Assembly: GCF_036898095.1 (NCBI RefSeq)
Contig: NC_090731.1
Coordinates: 136,954,845 to 137,018,844, forward strand
Direction: 5' to 3'
DNA: 64,000 bases
Origin: Palaemon carinicauda
Lineage: Eukaryota > Arthropoda > Malacostraca > Decapoda > Palaemonidae
In this document: piece by piece, positions 49,757 to 59,529 of the stretch
Layout of the letters: each line of letters starts with the position of its first letter
How positions within the stretch are numbered: position 1 is the first letter of the stretch
Made by a program: the position numbers and the translations under genes
Notes under the pieces: model-generated
What the model was told of the DNA's origin: nothing
Databases searched by the model: none
The model's input: the letters and a program-made list of their open reading frames with translations, nothing else

Positions 49757-51612
49757 TCTCTTGCAGGCCAAAGGGGAGCAACCAGCGTCAGCCGTGTCCC
49801 TTCGTGCGAGAGGAATTTCTGCAGAACTTTGTTTATTATCTTGAACGGTGGGAATGCGTACAGGTCGAGATGGGACCAGTTCAGTAGAAAAGCATCCACA
49901 TGAACTGCTGCAGGGTCTGTAACAGGGGAACAGTACAGCGGAAGTCTCTTGGTTATGGAGGTGGCAAACAGATCTATGGTAGGCTGACCCCACAAGGTCC
50001 AAAGTCTGTTGCACACACTCTTGTGGAGGGTCCATTCCGTGGGAATGACCTGATTCCTTCTGCTTAGGCGATCTGCTGAGACGTTCATATCGCCCTGAAT
50101 GAACCTCGTGACCAGAGTGAGGTTTAGACCTCTTGACCAAATGAGGAGGTCCCTTGCGATCTCGTATAGGCTCCTCGAATGGGTCCCTCCTTGCTTGGAG
50201 ATGTAAGCCAAGGCTGTGGTATTGTCTGAGTTCACCTCCACCACTTTGCCTAGCAGGAGGGACTTGAAGTTCAACAGGGCTAAATGAACTGCTAGTAGCT
50301 CCTTGCAGTTGATGTGGAGTAATCCCTGTTCTTCGTTCCACGTTCCCGAGCATTCCCGTCCGTTCAAGGTCGCACCCCAGCCCGAGTCCGATGCATCTGA
50401 GAAGAGATGAAGATTGGGGGTCTGAATAGCCAACGATAGACCCTCTCTGAGAAGGAGGTTGTGCTTCCACCACAGGAGAGTGGTCTTCATCTCTTGGGTG
50501 ATTGGGATAGAGACTGCTTCGAGAGTCGAACCCTTGTCCCAATGAGCTGCAAGATGGAATTGAAGAGGGCGGAGGTGGAGTCTCCCAAGCTCGACGAACA
50601 GGGCCAGTGATGAAAGGGTCCCTGTGAGACTCATCCACTGTCTCACCGAGCAACTGCTCCTCTTCAGCATGCTCATGATGCACTCTAGGGCTTGGCTTAT
50701 CCTGGGGGCCGAAGGAAAAGCCCAAAAAACCTGACTCCGAATCTCCATTCCCAGGTACACAATGGATTGGGAGGGAATGAGTTGAGACTTTTCTATGTTG
50801 ACTAATAGACCTAGTTCTCTGATTAAGTCTAAAGTCCAATTGAGATTCTCCAGACAGCGACGACTCGTGGAGGCTCTCAACAGCCAGTCGTCCAAGTAGA
50901 GGGAGGCTCTGATGTCCGATAAGTGTAGGAATTTCGCTATATTCCTCATCAGATGAGTAAAGACCATAGGAGCTGTGCTTAGGCCAAAACACAGGGCTTG
51001 GAATTGGTAGACAACCTTTCCGAAAACGAATCTCAGGAAAGGTTGGGAGTCTGGATGAATAGAAACGTGAAAGTAGGCATCTTTCAAGTCCAACGAGACC
51101 ATCCAGTCCTCCTGCCTGACCGCTGCTAAGACCGACTTCGTCGTCTCCATCGTGAACGTCTGCTTGGTGACATACGCGTTGAGCGCGCTGACGTCCAGCA
51201 CCGGTCTCCAACCTCCTGTCTTCTTGGCCACAAGAAAGAGACGGTTGTAGAAGCCCGGGGATTGATGGTCCCGGACTATAACCACTGCCTTCTTCTGCAC
51301 AAGTAGCGACACCTCCTGGTGCAATGCTAGCCTCTTGTCCTCTTCTTTGTAGTTGGGAGAGAGGTTGATGGGTGATGTGGTCAGAGGTGGTTTGAGGCAG
51401 AATGGAATCCTGTAACCGTTCCTCAGCCAACTGACAGACTGGGCGTCTGCACCTCTCTTCTCCCAGGCTCGCCAGAAGATCTTGAGCCTGGCTCCTACTG
51501 CTGTCTGGAGTTGCGGAGAGTCAGTGTTTACCTTTAGATGTCCTGGAGCCTTTCCTGGACTTGCTCCTGAAAGAGTCTGGACGGGAGCTTCCTCGGCTGG
51601 GGGCTCTACCAC
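49462..51612 (-). CDS. A3 RT / RNase H / methyltransferase-like polyprotein
   Basis: 716 codons, +1 to gag with a 92-nt overlap. RT motifs SLDLKDAYFHVSIHP and SLYLDDWLLRA; RNase H FSDASDSGWGATL, NCKELLAVHLAL, NSDNTTALAYI, NVSADRLSRR (final Asp present); methyltransferase-like PTIDLFATSITKRLP and YAFPPFKIINKVLQKF. No stop, so this is a complete polymerase frame. Start codon uncertain, as in A1. Confidence 0.92.
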   Translation of the reverse strand: MVEPPAEEAPVQTLSGASPGKAPGHLKVNTDSPQLQTAVGARLKIFWRAWEKRGADAQSVSWLRNGYRIPFCLKPPLTTSPINLSPNYKEEDKRLALHQEVSLLVQKKAVVIVRDHQSPGFYNRLFLVAKKTGGWRPVLDVSALNAYVTKQTFTMETTKSVLAAVRQEDWMVSLDLKDAYFHVSIHPDSQPFLRFVFGKVVYQFQALCFGLSTAPMVFTHLMRNIAKFLHLSDIRASLYLDDWLLRASTSRRCLENLNWTLDLIRELGLLVNIEKSQLIPSQSIVYLGMEIRSQVFWAFPSAPRISQALECIMSMLKRSSCSVRQWMSLTGTLSSLALFVELGRLHLRPLQFHLAAHWDKGSTLEAVSIPITQEMKTTLLWWKHNLLLREGLSLAIQTPNLHLFSDASDSGWGATLNGRECSGTWNEEQGLLHINCKELLAVHLALLNFKSLLLGKVVEVNSDNTTALAYISKQGGTHSRSLYEIARDLLIWSRGLNLTLVTRFIQGDMNVSADRLSRRNQVIPTEWTLHKSVCNRLWTLWGQPTIDLFATSITKRLPLYCSPVTDPAAVHVDAFLLNWSHLDLYAFPPFKIINKVLQKFLSHEGTRLTLVAPLWPAREWFTEVLQWLVDIPRTLPLRVDLLRQPHVDRLHPNLHALRLTAFRLSKDSLELEAFRRRQPVRLPEREGFPLVESASLSGRSSEAGVEPIQYPLPIPL

Positions 51613-54226
51613 GAAAGGGCGGTATGAACCTCGTCGCAGGGGTATCAGCCACTGGTGAGCGATAAGTCTTGGGGACTGAGGTAGTAACCTTAGACTTACG
51701 AGCCGATGAGGCTACTAGATCGTGTGTGTCCTTTTGTATCAGGGCAGCAGACAAGTCCTTAACCAGCTCTTCAGGGAAGAGGAACTTCGAGAGCGGAGCA
51801 AAAAGGAGTTGTGACCTTTGGCAAGGTGTAATGCTGGAGGAAAGGAAGGTACACAGCTGTTCCCTTTTCTTCAAAACCCCTGATACAAACATCGACGCAA
51901 GCTCACCAGATCCATCCCTAATGGCCTTATCCATGCAGGACATTAATAGCATGGCAGAATCCTTGTCCGCAGGAGAGGTCTTCTTGCTGAGGGCCCCCAG
52001 GCACCAGTCAAGAAAGTTGAACATCTCAAATGCTCTAAACAGTCCTTTCAGTAAGTGATCAAGGTCTGAGAAGGTCCAGCAAACCTTAGAACGCCTCATT
52101 GCAGTTCTCCGAGGCGAGTCCACCAGACTTGAGAAGTCAGCCTGGGCAGAGGCAGGTACTCCCAAGCCTGGTGCTTCTCCTGTGGCATACCAAACGCTCG
52201 CTTTCGAAGTGAGCTTGGTCGGCGGGAACATGAAAGAAGTCTTGCCTAGGTGTTGCTTAGACTGCAGCCACTCCCCTAAGATCCTTAATGCTCTCTTAGA
52301 GGACCTTGCTAGGACTAGCTTAGTATAGGAGGACTTAGCTTGTTGTATGCCCAGCGAAAACTCAGATGGCGGAGAGCGGGGAATAGCAGAGACAAAGTGG
52401 TCTGGGTAAACCTCCCTAAGCAGAACCAAGACCTTACGAAAGTCAATAGACTGTGGAGAAGGCTTGGATTCATCCACGTCTGATGAGGGATCCAGGTGTG
52501 CTTCCTCATCATCAGACGCCTCATCACCAGAGTGCAGCGAAGGTATCGGACAAGAATGCTGAACAGCAGAGTCCGAACGAGTAGGAACAACAGTATTGGT
52601 TTCCTCTTCAAGTAACTGTTGAGGGAGAACCTGAGGCTCAGACTGCAAAGGCTGAATAGCAGACGAAGCAGAAGGAAGGAGCATGGGTGGAGGAGGCTGA
52701 CTCCTAGCATGAGTGGTTGAACCCAAGGATTGCGCTTGCTGAGCGGTTGGTGGAAGCGGAGTAGCAAGTTCCTGTTCCTGTGGTGTGAGCGGAGCGTGAT
52801 GAGGCTGAGGCTGCGCAGAACAAGGTAAATGCCTCGCAAGCTGAGGCTCCTGAGGCGCAAGGCCAAGGTGTAGAGGAGCTTGCCTTGTGGATGGTTGAGC
52901 TCGCTGCAGCGAGAGCTGAGGAGACTGACTCATGGACGGGAGAGGTTGTTGTACCTCAGCCAAGAGTTGCACCACTGGTGGAGCAGCAAAGGGAGGCGGA
53001 GGAAGAGAGGTATAATCCTCCTGATCCCATAGCAAAGGTTGCCTTAAAGAAGGCGGAGGCTGAACACCACTGGGAACAGCAAACTCAGACCGTGGCTCAA
53101 CATCGTACGCCTGGCAGGTGGTACTGCGATCAGGCGGAGCAAACGCAGGCGGAGCGAGCGTAGGCGGAGCGAGCGTAGGCGGAGCGAGCGCAGGCGGAGG
53201 GAGTGTAGGCGGAGGCGGAGGGAGTGTAGGCGGAGGCGGAGGAGCAACACTCTCAGCCCGACACTCACGCATCAAGTCCGAAAGCTGTGCTTGCATGGAC
53301 TGTAGTAGAGTCCACTTAGGGTCGACAGTCGAGCTCTGTTGTGGCAGAACCTTACTCCTCTTGGGCGGAGTGCAGTCGACAGATGACTGCGGCGAGTCAG
53401 AGCTGAGCCAATGACTGCAACCTGGCTGAGCACTCGCGGACTGGACTCTGCGTTTAAGTGGTCTCGAGACCTGAGACCAACGTTTCTTCCCTGACAGATG
53501 ATCAGCGGACGAGAAAAAGACGGGCTCAATCGTCTGCGGGTGGGAGTGACGGTCTTTGGAAGACACGCCCGCAACCACCGAGGAAACTTCTGTGCGCCTA
53601 ACAAGGCCTGCCGAACCCTTATGCCCTTCGACATTGCTTCTCCCCTGGGCATGGGAGCTTGCAAGAGGTCCCGGACTGGGAGGACGACTGGCTCGCACAG
53701 AAGAATCCTCACGCACCACACTGGCACTGACACTAGCACTTGGCACTGCACTGACACTAGCACTCGTCACAGCACTGGCACTAACTCCACCCACTGCACT
53801 CTTGACCTTAAGTTCCTTAACTTCGGCCATCAGAGACTTATGGTCACTTACCACTGACTCTACTTTATCGCCTAAGGCCTGAATAGCACGCAAAACAACA
53901 GACATATCAGGCGGAGGGCAAACAGTAGGTTCGGGGGTAGCCACTACAGGGGTAGGAAAAGGTAGGGGATCATGAGGTGAGGAAAACAGTGAAGAGTGAG
54001 AAGAACTCCTCCTAACTCTACCTCTCTCTAACTTAGATGAATATTTTAAAAGACGGACAAATTCCAGTTCCGAAAGTCCGGCGCATTCCTCACATCGATT
54101 TTCTAACTGACAGGGCCTGTCCCTACAGTCAGAACAAGCGGTGTGAGGATCTACCGAGGCCTTCGGAATACGCCTATTGCAAGACCTACATCGTCTATGG
54201 GAGGGGGCTTGCGAAACGTCAGACAT
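51521..54226 (-). CDS. A3 Gag-like protein
   Basis: 901 codons from ATG 54226 (MSDVSQAPSH). N-terminal Cys module (CRSCNRRIPKASVDPHTACSDC, CEEC) matches A1; then a basic stretch, and a long Pro/Leu/Gln-rich middle with APPTL repeats (53140-53240) and Ser/Ala/Val repeats (53700-53790). The C-terminal third aligns closely with A1 (DFRKVLVLLREVYPDHF, RAFEMFNFLDWCLGALS, LLFAPLSKFLFPEEL). Longer than A1 because of the proline-rich middle. Ends TGA followed by C. Confidence 0.85.
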   Translation of the reverse strand: MSDVSQAPSHRRCRSCNRRIPKASVDPHTACSDCRDRPCQLENRCEECAGLSELEFVRLLKYSSKLERGRVRRSSSHSSLFSSPHDPLPFPTPVVATPEPTVCPPPDMSVVLRAIQALGDKVESVVSDHKSLMAEVKELKVKSAVGGVSASAVTSASVSAVPSASVSASVVREDSSVRASRPPSPGPLASSHAQGRSNVEGHKGSAGLVRRTEVSSVVAGVSSKDRHSHPQTIEPVFFSSADHLSGKKRWSQVSRPLKRRVQSASAQPGCSHWLSSDSPQSSVDCTPPKRSKVLPQQSSTVDPKWTLLQSMQAQLSDLMRECRAESVAPPPPPTLPPPPPTLPPPALAPPTLAPPTLAPPAFAPPDRSTTCQAYDVEPRSEFAVPSGVQPPPSLRQPLLWDQEDYTSLPPPPFAAPPVVQLLAEVQQPLPSMSQSPQLSLQRAQPSTRQAPLHLGLAPQEPQLARHLPCSAQPQPHHAPLTPQEQELATPLPPTAQQAQSLGSTTHARSQPPPPMLLPSASSAIQPLQSEPQVLPQQLLEEETNTVVPTRSDSAVQHSCPIPSLHSGDEASDDEEAHLDPSSDVDESKPSPQSIDFRKVLVLLREVYPDHFVSAIPRSPPSEFSLGIQQAKSSYTKLVLARSSKRALRILGEWLQSKQHLGKTSFMFPPTKLTSKASVWYATGEAPGLGVPASAQADFSSLVDSPRRTAMRRSKVCWTFSDLDHLLKGLFRAFEMFNFLDWCLGALSKKTSPADKDSAMLLMSCMDKAIRDGSGELASMFVSGVLKKREQLCTFLSSSITPCQRSQLLFAPLSKFLFPEELVKDLSAALIQKDTHDLVASSARKSKVTTSVPKTYRSPVADTPATRFIPPFRGRAPSRGSSRPDSFRSKSRKGSRTSKGKH
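53135..53250. repeat. Proline-coding minisatellite in A3 gag
   Basis: GGCGGAGCGAGCGTA-type units of 15-18 bases, coding LAPPT repeats on the minus strand. Absent from A1, which explains part of the length difference. Confidence 0.8.
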
Positions 54227-54440
54227 CTTGAATCCAAAGAGTTAGCCAAAGGGGTTTCCAAAATCAAGCAAAAGATCGTTAACCGTTAATCAGGACTATA
54301 TAAAAGCTATCTAGCTAATATAAGAAGGTTTCCAGTAATGCGACAGCCGAAATCTGAGAGAATACTTCACCAATTAGCCGTGAACAAACTCGAAGATCAT
54401 AAGCGTATCCCAGAACGTCTTGCCGGAAGCACGACAGTGG

Positions 54441-54612
54441 AATAATTGAGGAGGTGTCAACAAGAAGTACTTGAGTACCTGGCCACAGGTGGCGCTGGTA
54501 AGTACACCCCCTTCTAGTATTGTGATAGCTGGCGTATCCCTCCATAGAATTCTGTCGGGCAACGGAGTTGACAGCTACATGATTATCGGGTAAGTTTAAT
54601 ATTGAAAAAAAT
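54441..54612 (-). repeat. A3 left inverted terminal repeat
   Basis: Ends AATATTGAAAAAAAT next to the 3' flank of the zinc-finger gene. Confidence 0.92.
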
Positions 54613-54650
54613 GAAATTATAGAAAGTTTCTTACTTTAATTTACAAAATG

Positions 54651-54656
54651 TTTATT
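54651..54656 (-). promoter_or_regulatory. Polyadenylation signal of the zinc-finger gene
   Basis: AATAAA on the minus strand, about 83 bases after the TAA stop and 39 bases before the A3 end. Confidence 0.5.
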
Positions 54657-54738
54657 TGGACTTTCATGTACCCTATGACAATTTCCATATAGTATAAGTA
54701 CAGGAGTTTATGATAAAAATAAATATCATCTTACAGGC

Positions 54739-56421
54739 TTAAGGTGAAAAGTTTACTTCCAAATCATTTGTGCTATAAGCGTTATCAACTTCATTTTTTA
54801 CAGGAGTATCCTCAATTTCAACTTTTGACACATCTACAAAAACTGATGATCTCACCAATTGATCATTATGGAGGCATCTCAAATGCTTATTTAGATTTCC
54901 TCTGGAAGAATACTGCTTATGGCATAACGGACATGTGACAGGAGGGTGATCTGAATGTATAATCATATGACTTTTAAGTCTGCTTTTCATAATAAAATTC
55001 CTACCGCAAATTTCACAAGTATATGGGCATGCACCAGAATGTAATCGCATATGTATCTTGAGGGTTTTCTTTTGAGTGAAACGCTTTTCACAAACTTCAC
55101 ATGGGAATGGCCGATTAGCCAAGTGTGTTCTCATATGCTGTTGAAGTTTTTCTTTCCTTGCAAAATCCTTATCACATAATTCACATAAATATGGCCTCTC
55201 ACTATTGTGAGCTTTCATATGTTCCCTTAAGTCATCAAAATCTTTACCACATACTTCACAAAAGTAAGGTCGATCACCTGTGTGCAGCTTCATGTGGCCC
55301 TTAAGTGCTGCTTTATGTTTGAAACCTTTACCACAAGCTTCACAAAAAAAGGAACGCTCTTCTTTGTGTGCAACCATATGTTTCCTTAGATTGTTACTTT
55401 CGATAAAATCCTTACCACAAACTTCACACAAAAAAGGGCGCTCACCTGTATGTAGTCTAGTGTGCACCTTAAGGGTTCCTTTATTCTTAAAACTCTTATC
55501 ACACATTTTACACGAAAAAGGACGCTCATCCGAGTGTTGTTGAATATGTACTTTTAATGTTCCGTTGTGACTAAAACACTTATTGCAAACAGGGCATGAG
55601 AATGGTTTTTCACCTGTGTGTGTCCTCATATGTTGCTTAAGGTTTGCTCTGGTAACAAATGTCTTAACACACACTTTACAAACAAATGGGCGCTCACCTG
55701 TGTGAAGTCTCACATGCTCTTTCAATGATTCCCTTGTGCTAAAACATTTCCCACAAAATTCACAAAAAAAGGGACGTTCACCTGTGTGTTTTCTCATATG
55801 AATTCTGAGCTTAGGTTTTTGAAGGAATCGCTTCTTACAAATTTCACAAGAATACGGAAGTTCCCCAGTATGCTGTCGCTCATGTATTTTCAAATTTGCC
55901 TTTTTTGCAAAACATTTACCACAATATTCACACGAAAAAGGTTTCCCCGGCGTATGGATCTTTGCATTTTCCTCCAGGCTGGTGGTTTCAGTAAATTCAC
56001 ATGGGAGTTTTGAAATATCCAGACACTTTTTAAACTGACATTGAAGGTTCCTTGAATCATCAAAATTTCTATCACATCCAGAAGAAAATGGCTGTTGACC
56101 TATGCACTCCCTCATATGCATCTCAAAGTTGCTTTTTTGTGAGAAATACTTATTGCAAAGACTGCATGACCAAGGCATTTTAGTAACATCCTCCTCTACT
56201 TGGACATCAATATTTTCTTCCTGCTTACATACTGAAACACATGCATCATCTGGCAAAGAATCTTGTTTGATATGTTGCTTTAGTATTTTACCCGAGTCAT
56301 TGGAATTGGAAGAACTTGAGCTGGGTACATCATTTGAGAAATGCTTCTCAGAAAAACTTCCATCCTTGGTTCTAATCTTTCCAAAAATACTGATGGCAAA
56401 TTCTTCCTTAACATGCATCAT
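54739..56421 (-). CDS. C2H2 zinc-finger protein, 560 residues
   Basis: Starts MMHVKEEFAIS at 56421 after a consensus acceptor (ttatttcag, 56446-56454), so an upstream non-coding exon is likely and this exon holds the whole coding region. Residues 1-83 are Ser/Asp/Glu-rich. An atypical C2HC finger (CSLC...HMREC) lies near 84-107, then a degenerate stretch, then 13 fingers from about 163 to 518, mostly joined by HTGE(R/K)PF-type linkers. Finger 10 has 9 instead of 12 residues between its second Cys and first His. The last finger is H-x4-H. A short acidic tail follows. Probably a nuclear DNA-binding regulator; no KRAB, BTB or ZAD domain seen. Confidence 0.92.
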   Translation of the reverse strand: MMHVKEEFAISIFGKIRTKDGSFSEKHFSNDVPSSSSSNSNDSGKILKQHIKQDSLPDDACVSVCKQEENIDVQVEEDVTKMPWSCSLCNKYFSQKSNFEMHMRECIGQQPFSSGCDRNFDDSRNLQCQFKKCLDISKLPCEFTETTSLEENAKIHTPGKPFSCEYCGKCFAKKANLKIHERQHTGELPYSCEICKKRFLQKPKLRIHMRKHTGERPFFCEFCGKCFSTRESLKEHVRLHTGERPFVCKVCVKTFVTRANLKQHMRTHTGEKPFSCPVCNKCFSHNGTLKVHIQQHSDERPFSCKMCDKSFKNKGTLKVHTRLHTGERPFLCEVCGKDFIESNNLRKHMVAHKEERSFFCEACGKGFKHKAALKGHMKLHTGDRPYFCEVCGKDFDDLREHMKAHNSERPYLCELCDKDFARKEKLQQHMRTHLANRPFPCEVCEKRFTQKKTLKIHMRLHSGACPYTCEICGRNFIMKSRLKSHMIIHSDHPPVTCPLCHKQYSSRGNLNKHLRCLHNDQLVRSSVFVDVSKVEIEDTPVKNEVDNAYSTNDLEVNFSP

Positions 56422-56454
56422 GCTGAAGAGTTAGCAACTCCAGCAGAATATCTG

Positions 56455-56899
56455 AAATAAGGGCAAGCGATAAAAATGTAAACCACAAATTTAAAAACAT
56501 GCCTTTCCCACCTGAAATGTTTTTGAAATTTACATCACACTGTAAGTCCCATTAATGGAAACAACTTATCAAGGAATATTTTGAAAAGCATTTCTATACA
56601 GGCTGAAGTAATTTCTTCCACAAGACCTTGGATTAAAAACATTTTGAACTGGGACTTATATTGAGATATAATTTCTAGAGGCCTTGGTTAATTTGGAATA
56701 TCTCAAATATGCATTCAACTTGGTTATGTCTTACGAGAGGTTTTGGCTTTTACCAAAGAAAAGGCAATGCCATAGAAAATTGAATCTGTTTATTTAGGGG
56801 TGCCATTAGGTGTTGTTTGCACATATCATACAAGCTCAATATCTTGAAGAGAAGTTATAGCATATAAAGTTCACAAAAATGGAGTTTTTATGATAAAAT
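56455..56899 (-). other. Probable intron start upstream of the zinc-finger exon
   Basis: AT-rich, no ORF. On the minus strand it leads into the acceptor at 56446-56454. The first exon was not found and may lie beyond the A4/D insertion. Confidence 0.4.
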
Positions 56900-57092
56900 G
56901 TTATTTTTATTAATAAAATAAATTTTTGAATATACTTACCCGGTGATCATATAAGCTGCAACTCTGTTGCTCGACAGAAAAACCTACGGTCAAAATACGC
57001 CAGCGATCGCTATGCAGGTGGGGGTGTACATCAACAGCGCCATCTGTCGAGCAGGTACTTAGTACTCCAAGTAAACAAAGAACCAATTTTCT
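56900..57092 (-). repeat. A4 right inverted terminal repeat
   Basis: Same plan as A1 but with core CCGGTGATCATATAAGCTG, the third variant in the window. Its left partner is missing. Confidence 0.88.
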
Positions 57093-57138
57093 CCTCGGTC
57101 CACTGGGTCTCTATTGGGGAGGAAGGGAGGGTCCTTTA

Positions 57139-57233
57139 ATATATGATCACCGGGTAAGTATATTCAAAAATTTATTTTATTAATAAAAATAACATTTTTC
57201 AATATTAAACTTAGCCGGTGATCATATAAGCTG
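57139..57233 (-). repeat. A4 internal complementary region
   Basis: Junction AAC|ATTTTT at 57193/57194; both halves carry the A4-specific core. Confidence 0.85.
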
Positions 57234-57772
57234 ATTCACACCCAGGGGGGTGGGTAGAGACCAGCATTACATGTTTACATTATTATGAGCTAAGTATTTT
57301 GTATTTCATTTTAGCAGTTATTCACAATAACAAACATAAAATAAATAAGTACCTGGTAAGGAAGTCGACTTGAACCATTACTCTGCCTTTTTAAGTACGT
57401 CTTCCTTACGGAGCCTCGCGATCCTCTTAGGATGCTGAGCGACCCCTAGGATCTGAAGTATCAAGGGTTGCAACCACCACAGCTCCCACAATTGATTTTG
57501 AAATAAAAACCGATCATGGATACAATGTCCCCTCTAAAAAACCTGGACAGTGAAATGGGTAAAAGAGTTTTGACAGGAAGGTTGGAGACAGCTGATAATT
57601 ATGAAGGAGGAATAAGCAATAAGAGGTAATAGAAAAAGAATGAAAGAAATTTAGAGTCAAACTGAGGAAAAGAAATTCCCCAGATCGAGAGCCCTCTTGC
57701 CCGTCACCAAGTTTCAGCACGGGAATAAAATGCCGTGCTGAAGCTCAGTGACTTCATCAAGGCATTCTCTCA

Positions 57773-59195
57773 TTAAGAGGGCTGACACGGAGAACCCCTT
57801 GCGTCCTGGTGCCGAGCGCTGGTGTCATCCTGGCGCCACGAGTCGGAAGCGTCCTGGCGCCGAGCGCTAGAAGAGTCCTTGAGACGGTAGGCGGATGTGT
57901 CCTGGCGCTGAGAGAAGGAAGCGTCCTTGCGCCGAAAGCTGCAATCATCCTGACGACGAGAAGCGGTATCGTCCTGGCGCCGAGGGCGAGAGGCGGAATT
58001 GTCCTGGCGCTGAGAGCGAGACAGAATCGTCCTGACGGTGCTTATCGCTAGAGTCCTGGTGGCGAGCAGATGAGGAAGAAGCACGGTGACGTGCCTTTGA
58101 CGAAGCGCGCCAAGGTTCCCTTGGAGAGGAACTCCGTTCCCTCTTAGAAGCTGACTTCTTGACAGGTAATGAGTCGTCCTTACGTCTGTCCGACAGGGAG
58201 GGAGGGCGGCTAAAAGCTTGCACTAAAGAGAACAAGTTGCTCCTGCATAACAGTCATAAACGATTTAGCGACTTCTGCTGGATCCTGCGGTTCCGAAGGA
58301 GAAGGCTGTCGAATAGCGCTGGTAGAAGGAGAAGGATCTTTTGCTGGTCTTTCTTGACTTTCATCCTCTTCACAGGAACGGTATCCAAATCGTCCTCCGA
58401 AGGACAAGGTTCGTGGCTGCTAGAACCGGGAGAGTGAGAACGAGATTGTTCATTTCGGTTCCACCTCCTCTTAGTCGGTCTCGAAGCCTCATACTGCCAT
58501 TTGCGTCTGGGAGAGGGATTCGGGGAAGACACCATCACATCCGACACACCTTTTCCGTGGCGTTCAAGAGCAGCCTGGGAAAAAGCAACAGGACTGTCCG
58601 AGGCGACGGCTGACCGAGGATACGTACCTCTCACACCCTTTCGGTCGTCGACGTACCTTCTCCCTTGGTCCTGGGACCTTGGTAGAGGTCTAGACCTAGG
58701 GTAATGACACGTTCGATCAGTCACCACCTCCACTGCACTTTCACAAGCACTAACTTCACTCTCACTCTTACCTTTTAAGGCCGCAAGTTGATCTTTAATA
58801 GCCTTCAACTCGGCCGCCATCCTGGCGTACCGAGAGTCATCCACAGATATAGATCCTGTAGAAGGGGCAGGAGTTACTACCTCAGGGGAAGGATCAACTT
58901 CCAAAGAGGAATTAATTAAAGGTTCAATGGAAATATCTAGACTAGGTTCACTAGCAGACTTAGATTTAGATCTAGAAGCTCTCCTTAGTTTATCTAGCTC
59001 TAATTTGCACACATAGCGCTTCATAGCTAACCAATCTTTCTCATTCAAAATCTCACATTCACTGCACCAATTATCCAGTGCAAAATCAAAACCCCTGCAA
59101 CCCAAACACACCGTGCGAGGGTCTACCGAAACTTTCGGTAACCTCACCTGGCATTCCTCATTCACACACACACGAAAATGAAGTTTCTCACTCAT
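57773..59195 (-). pseudogene. Family D gag, frame-broken
   Basis: ATG 59195 (MSEKLHFRVC) opens 314 codons with a Cys module (CVNEECQVRLPKVSVDPRTVC, CSEC) like A gag, an acidic/Ser-rich middle and RPTKRRWNRNEQSRS. From about 58330 on, the likely continuation is in another frame (STSAIRQPSPSEPQDPAEVAKS), then shifts again into Arg/Gln/Asp repeats (RRQDD) down to 57773. Confidence 0.6.
57800..58045. repeat. Minisatellite coding RRQD-type repeats
   Basis: Irregular units of about 27-36 bases, each around GTCCTGGCGCCGAG; on the minus strand they code (S)RRQD(D/A)S. Part of family D gag. Confidence 0.7.
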
Positions 59196-59529
59196 ATTCA
59201 ACAAAACCAAAAAATATCAGAATAAACAGAAACACGATTGCCAAATCCCCAAATCAATGTACTTCACCAAAAAGAAGTCCGGTACAGCGACACAGGGAAA
59301 GCGAAACGAAAAACTCTAATGGCGGACCAACGATGTTGTCGATCCGGCCGGCAGAGATGATCTGAGGAACAGAAAATGGGAATGAATCCAAGTACCACCC
59401 TGTAAGGGTTGTTAACCACCTAACCGCACAACCACCATATGGCGGTTGCCGCGATTTTTGAAAAATTCTGCCGAACGTCAGAGACTGAGCTATATATATA
59501 TAACTGCCAGGTAAGTTCTATTCATAAAA

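Larger units (their letters stand above)
47838..54612 (-). mobile_element. DIRS family A copy A3 (diverged subfamily)
   Basis: 6.8 kb, minus orientation. Right ITR 47838-48030, ICR 48071-48165 (junction 48126/48127), left ITR 54441-54612; the ITRs are identical over about 130 bases. Gag and RT frames are intact; YR has one nonsense codon. Proteins align end to end with A1 but with many substitutions, and the ITR core is different (CGATAATCATGTAGCTG). Confidence 0.93.
56900..59520 (-). mobile_element. DIRS chimera: family A right end, family D gag and left end (A4/D)
   Basis: 56900-57473 is family A (right ITR, ICR, 3' non-coding region); at 57473 (ggttgcaacc) similarity to A1 stops and family D sequence begins, continuing through gag to a D-type left end near 59520 (TATATATATAACTGCCAGGTAAG). 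No RT or YR. The left end has no visible complementarity to the right ITR. Confidence 0.75.
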
